DNA of 64,000 nt from Hydrogenophaga sp. (lineage in GTDB: Bacteria; Pseudomonadota; Gammaproteobacteria; Burkholderiales; Burkholderiaceae_C): positions 1 to 64,000 of the forward strand of contig NZ_JAHCKK010000003.1 of NCBI RefSeq assembly GCF_026125825.1, in the 5' to 3' direction. How positions within the stretch are numbered: position 1 is the first letter of the stretch; every line of letters starts with the position of its first letter. Under the pieces are notes generated by a model. It was not told the origin of the DNA, made no database searches, and saw only the letters and a list, made by a program, of their open reading frames with translations. The position numbers and the translations under genes are program-made. This document shows, piece after piece, positions 33,961 through 41,999 of this stretch.

Positions 33961-35013
33961 ATGAAGTCCCTGCAGAAGTCCCACCCCGCCCCCGGCCTTG
34001 AATGGCGCGAAGCCGCCGTGCCCACGCCCGGCCCGGACGAGGTGCTGCTGCGGGTCAGGGCCACCGGCGTCTGCGGCACCGACCTGCACATTGACGAATG
34101 GACGTCGAGCTACCACTTCATGGCCCGCGCGCTGCCCGTCACCATCGGCCACGAGTTCAGCGCCGAGGTGAGTGCCTGCGGCGACCGCGTCAGCGGTCTG
34201 GCGCGTGGCCAGTTGGTCACCGTGCGGCCCTCGGTGGTGTGCGGCGTCTGCGCCGCCTGCCGTGGGCAGGACTTCGACGCCTGTGTCACGCGCCAGGGCA
34301 TGGGCGTCACGCGCCATGGGGCCTTCGCCGAATGGGTGGTGGCGCCTGCGCGCAATTGCGTGCCGGTGCCTGCCGGCGTCGATCCCCTGGTCGCGGCCCT
34401 GGCCGAGCCGCTGTCGGTCAGCCTGGAGGCGGTGCGCACCGGTGGCGTGAAACGGGGCGACCGCGTGCTGGTGCTGGGCCCGGGCAACATCGGCCAGGGC
34501 ATCGCCTTGTTGGCCCGCGAGGCCGGTGCCGCCCAGGTGGTGGTGGCCGGGCACGGCGATGCGCCGCGCATGGCCGTGCTGCAGCGCCTGGGTTTCAACG
34601 ACCTCATCGACAGCGCGCAGGGCGGCCTGGCCCATGGTCTGGCGCCTTACCTGGCGCAGGGCCGGTTCGATGTGGTGATCGAGGCCACCGGCGCGGCGGC
34701 CGTCATCGGCCCCGCCTTGCAGGCCTTGAAGAGCCATGGGGTGCTGGTGATCACCGGCATCCATGCCGCGCCCGTGCCGATCGACCTGACCGCCCTGGTG
34801 CGCCAGCACCAGAGCCTGCGCGGCTCCTACCGCGCGCCCGAGGCGGCCTGGCCCGAGGTGGTGGCCTTCATCGCCCAGCACCAGGACCAGCTGCGTCACA
34901 TGATCACGCACCGCGTGCCGCTGTCCGAAGCGGCGCGGGGCTTTGCGCTGGCGCGCGAGCGCATCGCCACCAAGGTGATGGTGCTGCCCGATGCCGGGTG
35001 GACGCCCGAATGA
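33961..35013 (+). CDS. Zinc-dependent medium-chain alcohol dehydrogenase
   Basis: A 350-residue NAD(P)-dependent polyol or alcohol dehydrogenase. Catalytic zinc ligands: Cys in GVCGTDLH and GHEF. The structural zinc site holds four Cys in CGVCAACRGQDFDAC. The Rossmann motif is VLVLGPGNIGQG. The pattern is closest to sugar-acid/polyol dehydrogenases such as L-galactonate, threonine or sorbitol types; the substrate is not certain. It is the first gene of an operon with an unknown protein and a Bug-type receptor, divergent from its LysR regulator. Start 33961 is chosen to match family length. Confidence 0.88.
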   Translation: MKSLQKSHPAPGLEWREAAVPTPGPDEVLLRVRATGVCGTDLHIDEWTSSYHFMARALPVTIGHEFSAEVSACGDRVSGLARGQLVTVRPSVVCGVCAACRGQDFDACVTRQGMGVTRHGAFAEWVVAPARNCVPVPAGVDPLVAALAEPLSVSLEAVRTGGVKRGDRVLVLGPGNIGQGIALLAREAGAAQVVVAGHGDAPRMAVLQRLGFNDLIDSAQGGLAHGLAPYLAQGRFDVVIEATGAAAVIGPALQALKSHGVLVITGIHAAPVPIDLTALVRQHQSLRGSYRAPEAAWPEVVAFIAQHQDQLRHMITHRVPLSEAARGFALARERIATKVMVLPDAGWTPE

Positions 35014-35741
35014 ACCCGGTGGGTGCCCACGCCTTCCTGGCCTTGTGGAACAGCGTCGAGCGCGAAGGCGTGGCGCACGAGTACGAGGTCTGGCACACGC
35101 ATGAGCACGTGCCCGAGCGCGTGGGCTCGCCGGGTTTCATCGAAGCGGTGCGCTGCCGTTCGGTGGGCGACGCCACGCGCTTCTTCACCTGCTACTGGCT
35201 GCGCTCGCTGGACGCGCTGAGCAGCGACGCGTACCGGCAACTGGTCGCGCACCCCACGCCGTGGTCGCGCCGCATGCGTGCCGAGCTCGGGCACTTCGTG
35301 CGCATGCCCTGCGAGCTCTCGGGCAGCGTGGGCGTGTCTTCGGCGCGCTACCTCGCTGCGCTGCACCTGGGCGAGCGGGCCGGCGGCGCCGAGACCGGCA
35401 TCGCGGCCATGCTCGCGCGCGAGCAGGCGCGGGCCGGCCTGGTCAGCGCGCAATGGGGCCGCTGCCATCCGGCGGACGATTTTCCGCTGGCCAACCAGAC
35501 CCCACGCAGCGAGGCGCCCTCGCACGTGTTGCTGCTGCAGCACACGGAGCTGGCGGCGCTGCGCGAGCGCGTGCAGGCGCTGCTGCGCGCGCTCGCGCCC
35601 CTGGCCCGGCCGCTGGCCGAGCCCGATGTGTTCGAGTGCCTGACCCAGGTCCGGCAGAGCGCTTTGAAAGCGCCGTTGACCCGCCGCCAGCCGGCGCGGG
35701 CAGATCTGTTTGAACGATTCCATCCAGGAGACAAGGCATGA
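35010..35741 (+). CDS. Unknown protein, possible EthD-like alpha-beta barrel
   Basis: A 243-residue protein with ATG overlapping the dehydrogenase TGA (35010-35013) and its own TGA overlapping the next ATG. The N-terminus (FLALWNSVEREGVAHEYEVWHTHEHVPERVGSPGFIEAVRC) resembles the ferredoxin-like dimeric alpha-beta barrels (EthD/NIPSNAP type), and the second half (GVSSARYLAALHL...) could be a second such domain. The W-H-T-H-E-H cluster could bind metal or act in catalysis. Tight coupling points to the same catabolic pathway. I do not know the reaction. Confidence 0.65.
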   Translation: MNPVGAHAFLALWNSVEREGVAHEYEVWHTHEHVPERVGSPGFIEAVRCRSVGDATRFFTCYWLRSLDALSSDAYRQLVAHPTPWSRRMRAELGHFVRMPCELSGSVGVSSARYLAALHLGERAGGAETGIAAMLAREQARAGLVSAQWGRCHPADDFPLANQTPRSEAPSHVLLLQHTELAALRERVQALLRALAPLARPLAEPDVFECLTQVRQSALKAPLTRRQPARADLFERFHPGDKA

Positions 35742-36727
35742 TTTCCCCCCGCAAACGTTCCCTGCTCGCCCGAGCGCCCCTGCTCGCGCTCGGCCTGGCC
35801 TTGCTGCCGCTGCCGGCCCTGGCGCAGGCCTGGCCCAGCAAGCCGGTGCGCATGATCGTCGGCTACCCCAGCGGGTCCTCGCCCGACATGCAGGCGCGGC
35901 TGATCGCCGAGCCCTTGTCGCGGGCGCTGGGCCAGCCGGTGGTGGTCGAGAACCGGCCGGGCGCCAGCGGCAACATCGGTGCGGACCTGCTGGCCCGTGC
36001 CGACGACGGCCACACCATCGGCGTGATCGGCAACGGCCCGCTGACCAGCTCGAAATACCTGTACGCCAGGCTGCCCTACGACCCGGCGAGCGCCTTCGCT
36101 CCGATCGCGCTGATCGGTGCCGCGCCACTGATCTGGGTCACCAACCCCTCGGCCGGCGGCGAGCGGCCCGTGGCCGAGGTGCTCCAGCAGATGCGTGCCG
36201 AGGGCGACAGGCTGTCCTACGGTTCCATCGGCCCGGGCTCGGGCGGGCACCTGGGCATGGAGCTGCTCAAGCAGGCGCTGGGCATCCAGCCCCTGCACGT
36301 GCCCTTCAACGGCGGGCCGCCCATCATCAACGCCATCCTGGGTGGGCATGTGCAGATGACGCTGCTGCCGGCCTCCACCGTCAACCCGCTGGTGCAGGCC
36401 GGCAAGCTCCATGCCGTGGCCGTGACCTCGGCCAGGCGCAGCCCGCTGGCGCCCACGCTGCCGTCCATGGAAGACATCGGTGCCAAGGGCATCAACATCG
36501 AGGTGTGGAACGCCGTCATGGCGCCAGCCGGCATGCCGGCGGCGCACCAGGCGAGGCTGAGCAGCGAGCTTGGCAAGATCCTCAACGAGCGCGAGATGCG
36601 CCAGAAGCTGTTCCAGCAAGGCTGGCGGGTGGACGACCCCAGCCCCAGGAGCCTGAGCGCGCGCATCGCGCAGGACAACGCCATCTACCGCGAGGTGATC
36701 GCGCGCAACAAGATCCGCCTGGACTGA
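35738..36727 (+). CDS. Bug/TctC-family periplasmic solute receptor
   Basis: A 329-residue periplasmic binding protein of the Bug (TctC) family common in Burkholderiales. A signal peptide ends near LPALAQA. Typical marks: WPSKPVRMIVGYPSGSSPDMQAR, VVENRPGASGNIGADLLARA, HVPFNGGPPIINAILGGHVQM. No TctA/TctB membrane genes are adjacent, so it probably shares a distant transporter or acts as a sensor. Coupled to the preceding gene by an ATGA overlap. The ligand is likely a carboxylate linked to the dehydrogenase pathway. Confidence 0.93.
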   Translation: MISPRKRSLLARAPLLALGLALLPLPALAQAWPSKPVRMIVGYPSGSSPDMQARLIAEPLSRALGQPVVVENRPGASGNIGADLLARADDGHTIGVIGNGPLTSSKYLYARLPYDPASAFAPIALIGAAPLIWVTNPSAGGERPVAEVLQQMRAEGDRLSYGSIGPGSGGHLGMELLKQALGIQPLHVPFNGGPPIINAILGGHVQMTLLPASTVNPLVQAGKLHAVAVTSARRSPLAPTLPSMEDIGAKGINIEVWNAVMAPAGMPAAHQARLSSELGKILNEREMRQKLFQQGWRVDDPSPRSLSARIAQDNAIYREVIARNKIRLD

Positions 36728-36741
36728 GTGCCGCGCACGCG

Positions 36742-37287
36742 CTAGGTGCGCCGCAGCTCGAACAGGCAGTGCGGCGCGCCGTTGCACGCGCAGGCGGTTT
36801 CCCGCGCGCTCCACCCGCCCGGCAGGCCGGCACGCTCGCTGGCGCACGACAGCCCGCCGGCCAACGAGCCTTCGAACACATGGCAGACCGCCCGCCCGGC
36901 CTGGGGTCCGTACTCGGCGGCGTAGACCGATTGCTCCACCTTCACCTGCGCGGTGCCCAGCGCCAGATCGATGTGCAGGGGCGTCATCCGCCCATACCCT
37001 CGCGAGCCCGCGCTGCGCAGGTAATGTTCGAAGAGGGGCGCGCCCGCGAGCTGGAAACGCTCGCCCTGCTGGGTGCACCAGGTCTTCGCGGCCGAGTGGC
37101 TGGCCTCCCAGAACATGGCGCGCGCCGCGGCCAGCCCCAGGCCCTCCTCCAGCGACTTCTGCACCCGCACCCAGAGATGGCGCGGTATGAGCAGCACGGG
37201 CATGCCGTCCACCGACCAGGCCGCGGTGGAGGGGTCCACCCGCACCGGCACGGGCAGCTCGCAGACGTGCACGGGGGGCGTGCTCAC
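36742..37287 (-). CDS. V4R/DUF5943-like protein
   Basis: A 181-residue protein whose C-terminal half resembles the 4-vinyl-reductase (V4R) small-molecule-binding fold (CHVFEGSLAGGLSCASE ... ACACNGAPHCLFELRR). It is probably cytoplasmic. A GTG start at 37287 gives a GTGA overlap with the dipeptidase stop; GTG 37302 is an alternative. I recall a dipeptidase plus V4R-like pair beside the dimethylglycine-catabolic genes dgcAB in Pseudomonas, which makes an accessory role in small amino-acid or betaine breakdown plausible. Confidence 0.72.
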   Translation of the reverse strand: MSTPPVHVCELPVPVRVDPSTAAWSVDGMPVLLIPRHLWVRVQKSLEEGLGLAAARAMFWEASHSAAKTWCTQQGERFQLAGAPLFEHYLRSAGSRGYGRMTPLHIDLALGTAQVKVEQSVYAAEYGPQAGRAVCHVFEGSLAGGLSCASERAGLPGGWSARETACACNGAPHCLFELRRT

Positions 37288-38285
37288 GGCAGGGCCTTCC
37301 ACACCTGGCTGGTCACGCGCAGCCAGTTCTCACCCAGGATGCCCTCCACCTCGCGCGCCGAGAAGCCGCGCCGCAGCAGCAGGTTGGCCAGATCCGCCAC
37401 CTGCTCGGGCTGCACGAAGGCCAGCTCCTTGTCGTAGCCGCCACCCGAGGGGTACTGCGCCGCGCTGGAGCGGGCCTTTCGGATGATGCTCTCGGTGTCG
37501 AAGGAAAAGTCCACCCCCAGGCCCACGTGCTCGGCGCCGATGAGGTCGCGGTAGTAAGCCACCAGGCGGTACAGCGCTTCGGTCGAGGCGTCGTTGTCGC
37601 CCATGAAGATGCCCACGCCGTTGACGCCGACCACGCCGCCGGTGGCCGCGCTCGCCTTCGCCTGGTCGTTGGTGATGTTGCGCGGGTGGTCCCACAGCGC
37701 CTTGGGGTTGGAGTGGGTGAACACCACCGGCTGTGTCGAGGCCGCGATCACGTCCATGGAGGTGCGGTAGCCGGTGTGGCTCACGTCCACCAGCATGCCC
37801 ACGCGGTTCATCTCGGCCACCAGATCGCGCCCGAAACGGCTCAGGCCGGCATCGGTCAGTTCGTGGCAGCCGTCGCCCACGGCGTTCTTCTGGTTGTAGG
37901 CCATCAGCATGTGCCGGATGCCCAGCCGGTAATAGGCCTCGACCATGTGCAGGTTGCGCGCGAGCGCATTGGTGCCCTGGAAGTGCATGGCCACGGCGAG
38001 CTTGTCCTGGGCCTTGGCGCGGCGCACGTCGTCGGTGGTTTCCACCAGCACGTACAGATCGGGCCGCGAGAGGATGTGCGCGCGCTCGTGCGCGATCGCC
38101 TGCGTCGTCGCCTCCAGCGACTCCTCGTCCGTCGCCATGGTGAGCGAGACGCAGGTGTAGCCGCAGGCCTTGAGCCGCGGCAGCACGGCCGGGCGCAGTT
38201 CGGGCCGGCCAAAGCCGATCCACGGCAGGGTCATGTCCCAGACGATGGACGACCGGTAGACATCGGTGTCGAGCGTGGCGTTCAT
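37284..38285 (-). CDS. Membrane dipeptidase family (M19) metallopeptidase
   Basis: A 333-residue amidohydrolase-fold dipeptidase (renal dipeptidase family), which usually cleaves dipeptides with a D- or unusual C-terminal residue using two zincs. Visible marks: WDMTLPW near the start (the first H-x-D ligand pair appears altered), MHFQGTNAL with a Glu-to-Gln-like change at the bridging position, LVDVSHTGYRTS and VFTHSNPKAL with the zinc histidines, and GLGVDFSFD. The altered ligands suggest a divergent or non-canonical member. It is in an operon with TetR upstream and V4R-like downstream, with 4-base overlaps on both sides. Confidence 0.85.
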   Translation of the reverse strand: MNATLDTDVYRSSIVWDMTLPWIGFGRPELRPAVLPRLKACGYTCVSLTMATDEESLEATTQAIAHERAHILSRPDLYVLVETTDDVRRAKAQDKLAVAMHFQGTNALARNLHMVEAYYRLGIRHMLMAYNQKNAVGDGCHELTDAGLSRFGRDLVAEMNRVGMLVDVSHTGYRTSMDVIAASTQPVVFTHSNPKALWDHPRNITNDQAKASAATGGVVGVNGVGIFMGDNDASTEALYRLVAYYRDLIGAEHVGLGVDFSFDTESIIRKARSSAAQYPSGGGYDKELAFVQPEQVADLANLLLRRGFSAREVEGILGENWLRVTSQVWKALP

Positions 38286-38953
38286 GGACGGCCCTTGTGT
38301 CGGGAGGGCGCTGCGGCCTCGAAATGGCCCGCCGAGATCGCCTGGGCGATCACGCCGCCCAGAATCTTCAGTTGCCGGTTGAAGAAGCGCTGATCCTCGT
38401 GCCGGTAGAGCTGGATCAGCGCCAGGCCGCGCAGGGTGGAGATGGCGAACTGCATGAGGTCGGTCTGCTGCTGGGCGCTGAGGGTGGTGTGTGCCATCAG
38501 CTGTTTCCATGGGGCCATGTAGCTGGCCACGATCTTCTCGCGCAGCGCCGTGATCTCCTGGTGCAGCGCGGGGTTGGTCCGCGCGCCGACCACGATCTCC
38601 TGCACGGCGACGTTGAGATCGCTGCCATAGAAGTCCCACATGGTGGCCACGATCTCGCGCGCCTCGTTGTCCGGCCCGCGCGACTGGGGGGCGCGCGCGC
38701 GCAGCGCGTCCAGGCGGCGGATGAACTCCTCGAACAGAAAGGCGAGGGCGGCGGTGATCATCTGGTCGCGCGTGCCGAAGTGGTGCTGCACCGCGCCAGG
38801 CGAGGTGCCGGCACGATCGGCCACCACGCGGATGGTGGTGTTGGCATAGCCGGTCTCCTGCAGGCAGGCCACCACGGCCTCCAGCAGCCCGGTGCGCGTG
38901 ATCACCGACCGCTCCTGGCTGGGCGATGCCGTTGTGCTTGGGGTCTTTTTCAT
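38282..38953 (-). CDS. TetR-family transcriptional repressor
   Basis: A 223-residue TetR regulator. The HTH (TRTGLLEAVVACLQETGYANTTIRVVADRAGTSPGAVQHHFGTRDQMI) lies at residues 20-65, followed by a helical ligand-binding domain. It is the first gene of the dipeptidase operon and diverges from a TRAP transporter. Two identical 14-base sites in the shared promoter are its likely operators. Start MKKTP at 38953 is chosen because the upstream in-frame extension is non-protein-like and crosses these operators. Confidence 0.9.
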   Translation of the reverse strand: MKKTPSTTASPSQERSVITRTGLLEAVVACLQETGYANTTIRVVADRAGTSPGAVQHHFGTRDQMITAALAFLFEEFIRRLDALRARAPQSRGPDNEAREIVATMWDFYGSDLNVAVQEIVVGARTNPALHQEITALREKIVASYMAPWKQLMAHTTLSAQQQTDLMQFAISTLRGLALIQLYRHEDQRFFNRQLKILGGVIAQAISAGHFEAAAPSRHKGRP

Positions 38954-38962
38954 GAAATAAAA

Positions 38963-38996
38963 AAATACGACTGTATTGACGTAAATACGACTGTAT
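38963..38996. promoter_or_regulatory. Twin TetR operators
   Basis: AAATACGACTGTAT occurs twice, at 38963-38976 and 38983-38996, exactly 20 bases (two helical turns) apart. Each contains ATAC-N4-GTAT dyad symmetry, as expected for TetR dimers. They cover the divergent promoters of the TetR and TRAP operons. Confidence 0.75.
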
Positions 38997-39004
38997 CGTA
39001 AATT
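38976..39004 (+). promoter_or_regulatory. Sigma-70 promoter of the TRAP operon
   Basis: TTGACG (38976-38981) and TAAATT (38999-39004) are separated by 17 bases; a start near 39011 leaves an 18-base leader with AAGGAG. The second TetR operator fills the spacer, so repressor binding would block RNA polymerase. Confidence 0.6.
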
Positions 39005-39028
39005 GCGGCCTCCAACAAGGAGAACGCA

Positions 39029-40093
39029 ATGGCAGTGGACGTGAAGTGGAATTTCCGGTGCCTGGTCGCCGGTCTGGTGGTGGCTCTGGCGGGGGGTTCT
39101 GCGGTGGCGCAGCCGTTGCCCAAGACACCATTGCAGGTGGTCGGGTCGATCTCCAACCTCGCGCAATACCGAGAGTTCGAGGTGCCGTTCTGGACCCGGA
39201 CGCTGGCGCAGAAGAGCGGCGGCGCGGTCACGGCCGAGATCAAGGCCTTCAATGAGATGGGGCTCAAGGGGCCGGAGGTGCTGCGGCTCATGGGCCAGGG
39301 GGCCATACAGGCGGGCGCGGCGCTCATTCCCTATCTGGCGGCCGACGACCCCGCCAACGAGATGCTGGACCTCGCGGGCCTGCTGCCCGACCTGGCGACC
39401 GCGCGCAAGGTCACCGAGGCCTTGCGGCCCTTCTACACACAGCTCTATCGGGAGAAGTTCGGTGTCGAGCTCCTAGGCCTGGGCACCTATCCCGCGCAGG
39501 TCTTGTACTGCAATGGATCGATCGCCAGCCTGGCCGAGCTCAAGGGCAAGAAGGTGAGGGCCGCCGGTCGCTCGCAAAGCGAGCTGATCCAGGCACTGGG
39601 CGGCACGCCCGTCACCCTGCCGTTTGGCGAGGTGGTGCCCGCGCTGCAGAACCGCGCGGTGGATTGCGCCATCACCGGCACGCTGTCGGGCAACGTCTCG
39701 AAATGGCACGAGGTCACCACGCACCTGTTCGCCCTGCCGCTGTCGTGGGGCGCGATCGGCTATGCGGTGAACAGCAAGGCCTGGAACGGCTTCGACCCGC
39801 GCGTGCGGCAGCTGATCCAGACCGAGATGCAGGAACTGGAGCGCAGCCTGTGGGGCGCGGCGCAGGAATTCACCGAGCAGGGCTATGAATGCAACGCCGG
39901 GACGGCGCAATGCCGCCTGGGCCAGAAGGGCAGGATGACCGTGGTGGCCCCCAGCGCCGCCGACCTGGCGCTGCTCAAGAAAGTGCTGGCTGAGGTCACC
40001 TTGCCGAAATGGGCCGAGCGCTGTTCCGCGGCCTGTGTGAACACCTACCAGAACGCCGTCGCGCCGCTGGTGGGCGTGGCGCTGAGGAAGTGA
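39029..40093 (+). CDS. TRAP transporter solute receptor DctP
   Basis: A 354-residue periplasmic receptor of the TRAP family. A signal peptide ends near SAVAQP. LAELKGKKVRAAGRSQSEL holds the conserved Arg that pairs with the ligand carboxylate; the GGTPVTLPFGEVVPALQNRAVDCAITG segment is typical. Preceded by AAGGAG with good spacing. With the DctQ and DctM genes it forms a complete sodium-driven importer for an organic acid or amino-acid-like compound. Four cysteines in the C-terminal part (CNAGTAQC, CSAAC) are unusual and may form disulfides. Confidence 0.93.
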   Translation: MAVDVKWNFRCLVAGLVVALAGGSAVAQPLPKTPLQVVGSISNLAQYREFEVPFWTRTLAQKSGGAVTAEIKAFNEMGLKGPEVLRLMGQGAIQAGAALIPYLAADDPANEMLDLAGLLPDLATARKVTEALRPFYTQLYREKFGVELLGLGTYPAQVLYCNGSIASLAELKGKKVRAAGRSQSELIQALGGTPVTLPFGEVVPALQNRAVDCAITGTLSGNVSKWHEVTTHLFALPLSWGAIGYAVNSKAWNGFDPRVRQLIQTEMQELERSLWGAAQEFTEQGYECNAGTAQCRLGQKGRMTVVAPSAADLALLKKVLAEVTLPKWAERCSAACVNTYQNAVAPLVGVALRK

Positions 40094-40096
40094 GCG

Positions 40097-40708
40097 ATGT
40101 CCCTCGACAACGCACTCGACAAGGCCGTTGATTTCGCGCATCGGGGTGCGACCGTGGCCGCGCTGGCCGGCGGCGCGCTGCTGCTGGGTGCCGCCGTGCT
40201 GGTGGCGGTGGAGGTGCTCCTGCGCCGCACCGCCAACATCAGCCTCGGCGGGGCCGATGAACTCTCCGGCTACGCGCTGGCGATCGGCTCCACCTGGAGC
40301 TTCGCCTTCGTGATGCTCCAGCGGGGCAACATCCGCATCGACGCGCTCTACCAATACCTGCCGCGCCCCCTCGCGGCCTTGTGCGACCTGCTGGCCCTGG
40401 GCGCACTGCTCGGCTTCTTCGGCCTGGTGGCCTGGCACGGCGGTGGCGTGCTCGCGCAAAGCTGGAGGCTCGATGCCCACAGCAACACCGCGCTGGGCAT
40501 CGCACTGGTCTGGCCGCAAGCCCTCTGGTGGCTGGGCTACGCGTGGTTCATGGTTTGCGGCGTGCTGCTGTCGCTGCGAAGCCTCAACGCCTTCATGAAG
40601 CGCGACTGGGCGGGCGTGAACCGCCTGGTGGGTGCGCGCACCACCGAAGCCGAAGCGCGCGAGGAGATCGAGAACAGCGTGCGCGCGCCGTCCGGAGCGG
40701 GCCGATGA
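40097..40708 (+). CDS. TRAP transporter small permease DctQ
   Basis: A 203-residue membrane protein with four helices, the small subunit of the TRAP importer. GGADELSGYALAIGSTWSFAFVMLQRGNIRIDALY is the family signature. It follows DctP by 3 bases; its TGA overlaps the DctM ATG (40705-40708). A C-terminal Arg/Glu-rich tail of about 35 residues is cytoplasmic. Confidence 0.92.
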   Translation: MSLDNALDKAVDFAHRGATVAALAGGALLLGAAVLVAVEVLLRRTANISLGGADELSGYALAIGSTWSFAFVMLQRGNIRIDALYQYLPRPLAALCDLLALGALLGFFGLVAWHGGGVLAQSWRLDAHSNTALGIALVWPQALWWLGYAWFMVCGVLLSLRSLNAFMKRDWAGVNRLVGARTTEAEAREEIENSVRAPSGAGR

Positions 40709-41988
40709 TCGCCACCGCGCTGCTCACCCTGCTCGGGCTCATGGCCCTGGCGATTCCCGTGGCGGCGTCCATGGGCGTGCTCGGACTCGTGCTGGGGCAC
40801 TTCTACTCGTTCCTGCCGGTGAGCAAGGTCGCGGGCGAGATCGCCTGGACGAGCAGCAACGAGTTCCTGCTCGTCTCGCTGCCCCTCTTCGTGCTGCTGG
40901 GGGAACTGCTGCTGCGTTCGGGGCTGGCCGACCGCATGTACGAGTCGCTCTCGCGCTGGCTTTCCTGGCTGCCAGGGGGCCTGATGCACTCCAACATCGC
41001 GGCCTGCGCCGTGTTCGCGGCCACCTCCGGCTCCAGCGTGGCCACCGCCGCCACGGTGGGCACCGTGGCGCTGCCGCAGGCCCGCCGCTTTGGCTACAAC
41101 GAGCGCCTGTTCCTGGGCTCGCTGGCCGCCGGGGGCACGCTGGGCATCCTGATCCCGCCCTCGATCAACATGATCGTCTATGCCGTGCTCACGAACACGT
41201 CCGTGCCTCGGCTCTACCTCGCGGGCATCGTGCCGGGGCTGCTGCTCGCGCTGGGCTTCATGGTTGTGATTGCCGTGGCCTGCGTGCTTCGGCCTGCCTG
41301 GGGCGGGCGGCAGGTGCGCGCCAGCCTGGCGGCCAGCGTGGCCGGGCTGGTGCACCTGGTGCCACCCATGGGCATCTTCCTCGTCGTGGTGGGCTCCATC
41401 TATGCCGGGATCGCCACCCCGACCGAAGCGGCCTCGCTGGGTGTGATGGCGGGCTTGGGCCTGGCCGCGTGGAACCGTTCGCTCTCGCTGGCGATGCTCA
41501 GGACCGTGCTGCTGGGCACCATGCGATCGACCGGCATGATCATGCTCATCATCGTGGCGGCCTATTTCCTGAACTTCGTGATGTCGGCCACCGGCCTGAC
41601 CACGCGCCTGACCGACACCGTGCAGGGCCTGGGCCTGTCGAAGACGGAAATGTTCCTGGCGGTGGTGGTGTTCTACCTGGTCATCGGGTGCTTCATGGAA
41701 ACGCTCTCCATGATGATCACCACCATTCCCGTGGTGGCGCCGGTGATGCAGGCGATGGGCTTCGACATGGTGTGGTTCGGCATCGTCGTGGTGCTGTTGG
41801 TCGAGGTGGCGCTGATCACGCCGCCGGTGGGCCTGAACCTGTTCGTGGTGCACAACATCCGCAAGGGTGGGTCGATGAACGACGTGATCATCGGCGCCTT
41901 GCCCTTTCTGGCCGCCATGTTTGCGTTGCTGCTGCTGCTGGCGATGTTCCCCGGCCTGGCGCTGTGGCTGCCTTCGGCGATGGGCTGA
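40705..41988 (+). CDS. TRAP transporter large permease DctM
   Basis: A 427-residue, roughly 12-helix channel subunit of the TRAP importer. Hallmarks: GELLLRSGLADRMYESLSRW, AATSGSSVATAATVGTVALPQ, AAGGTLGILIPPSINMIVYAVLT, GIATPTEAASLGVM and ALITPPVGLNLFVVHNI. The start at 40705 (ATGA overlap) is preferred; it gives the usual length. The operon ends here, 11 bases before a convergent LysR gene. Confidence 0.94.
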   Translation: MIATALLTLLGLMALAIPVAASMGVLGLVLGHFYSFLPVSKVAGEIAWTSSNEFLLVSLPLFVLLGELLLRSGLADRMYESLSRWLSWLPGGLMHSNIAACAVFAATSGSSVATAATVGTVALPQARRFGYNERLFLGSLAAGGTLGILIPPSINMIVYAVLTNTSVPRLYLAGIVPGLLLALGFMVVIAVACVLRPAWGGRQVRASLAASVAGLVHLVPPMGIFLVVVGSIYAGIATPTEAASLGVMAGLGLAAWNRSLSLAMLRTVLLGTMRSTGMIMLIIVAAYFLNFVMSATGLTTRLTDTVQGLGLSKTEMFLAVVVFYLVIGCFMETLSMMITTIPVVAPVMQAMGFDMVWFGIVVVLLVEVALITPPVGLNLFVVHNIRKGGSMNDVIIGALPFLAAMFALLLLLAMFPGLALWLPSAMG

Positions 41989-41999
41989 GCCGGTGGCGC

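Noticed and set aside
37284-39131. A 615-codon frame joining the dipeptidase to upstream sequence
   Set aside because: The upstream part is the out-of-frame shadow of the TetR gene and crosses the divergent promoter.
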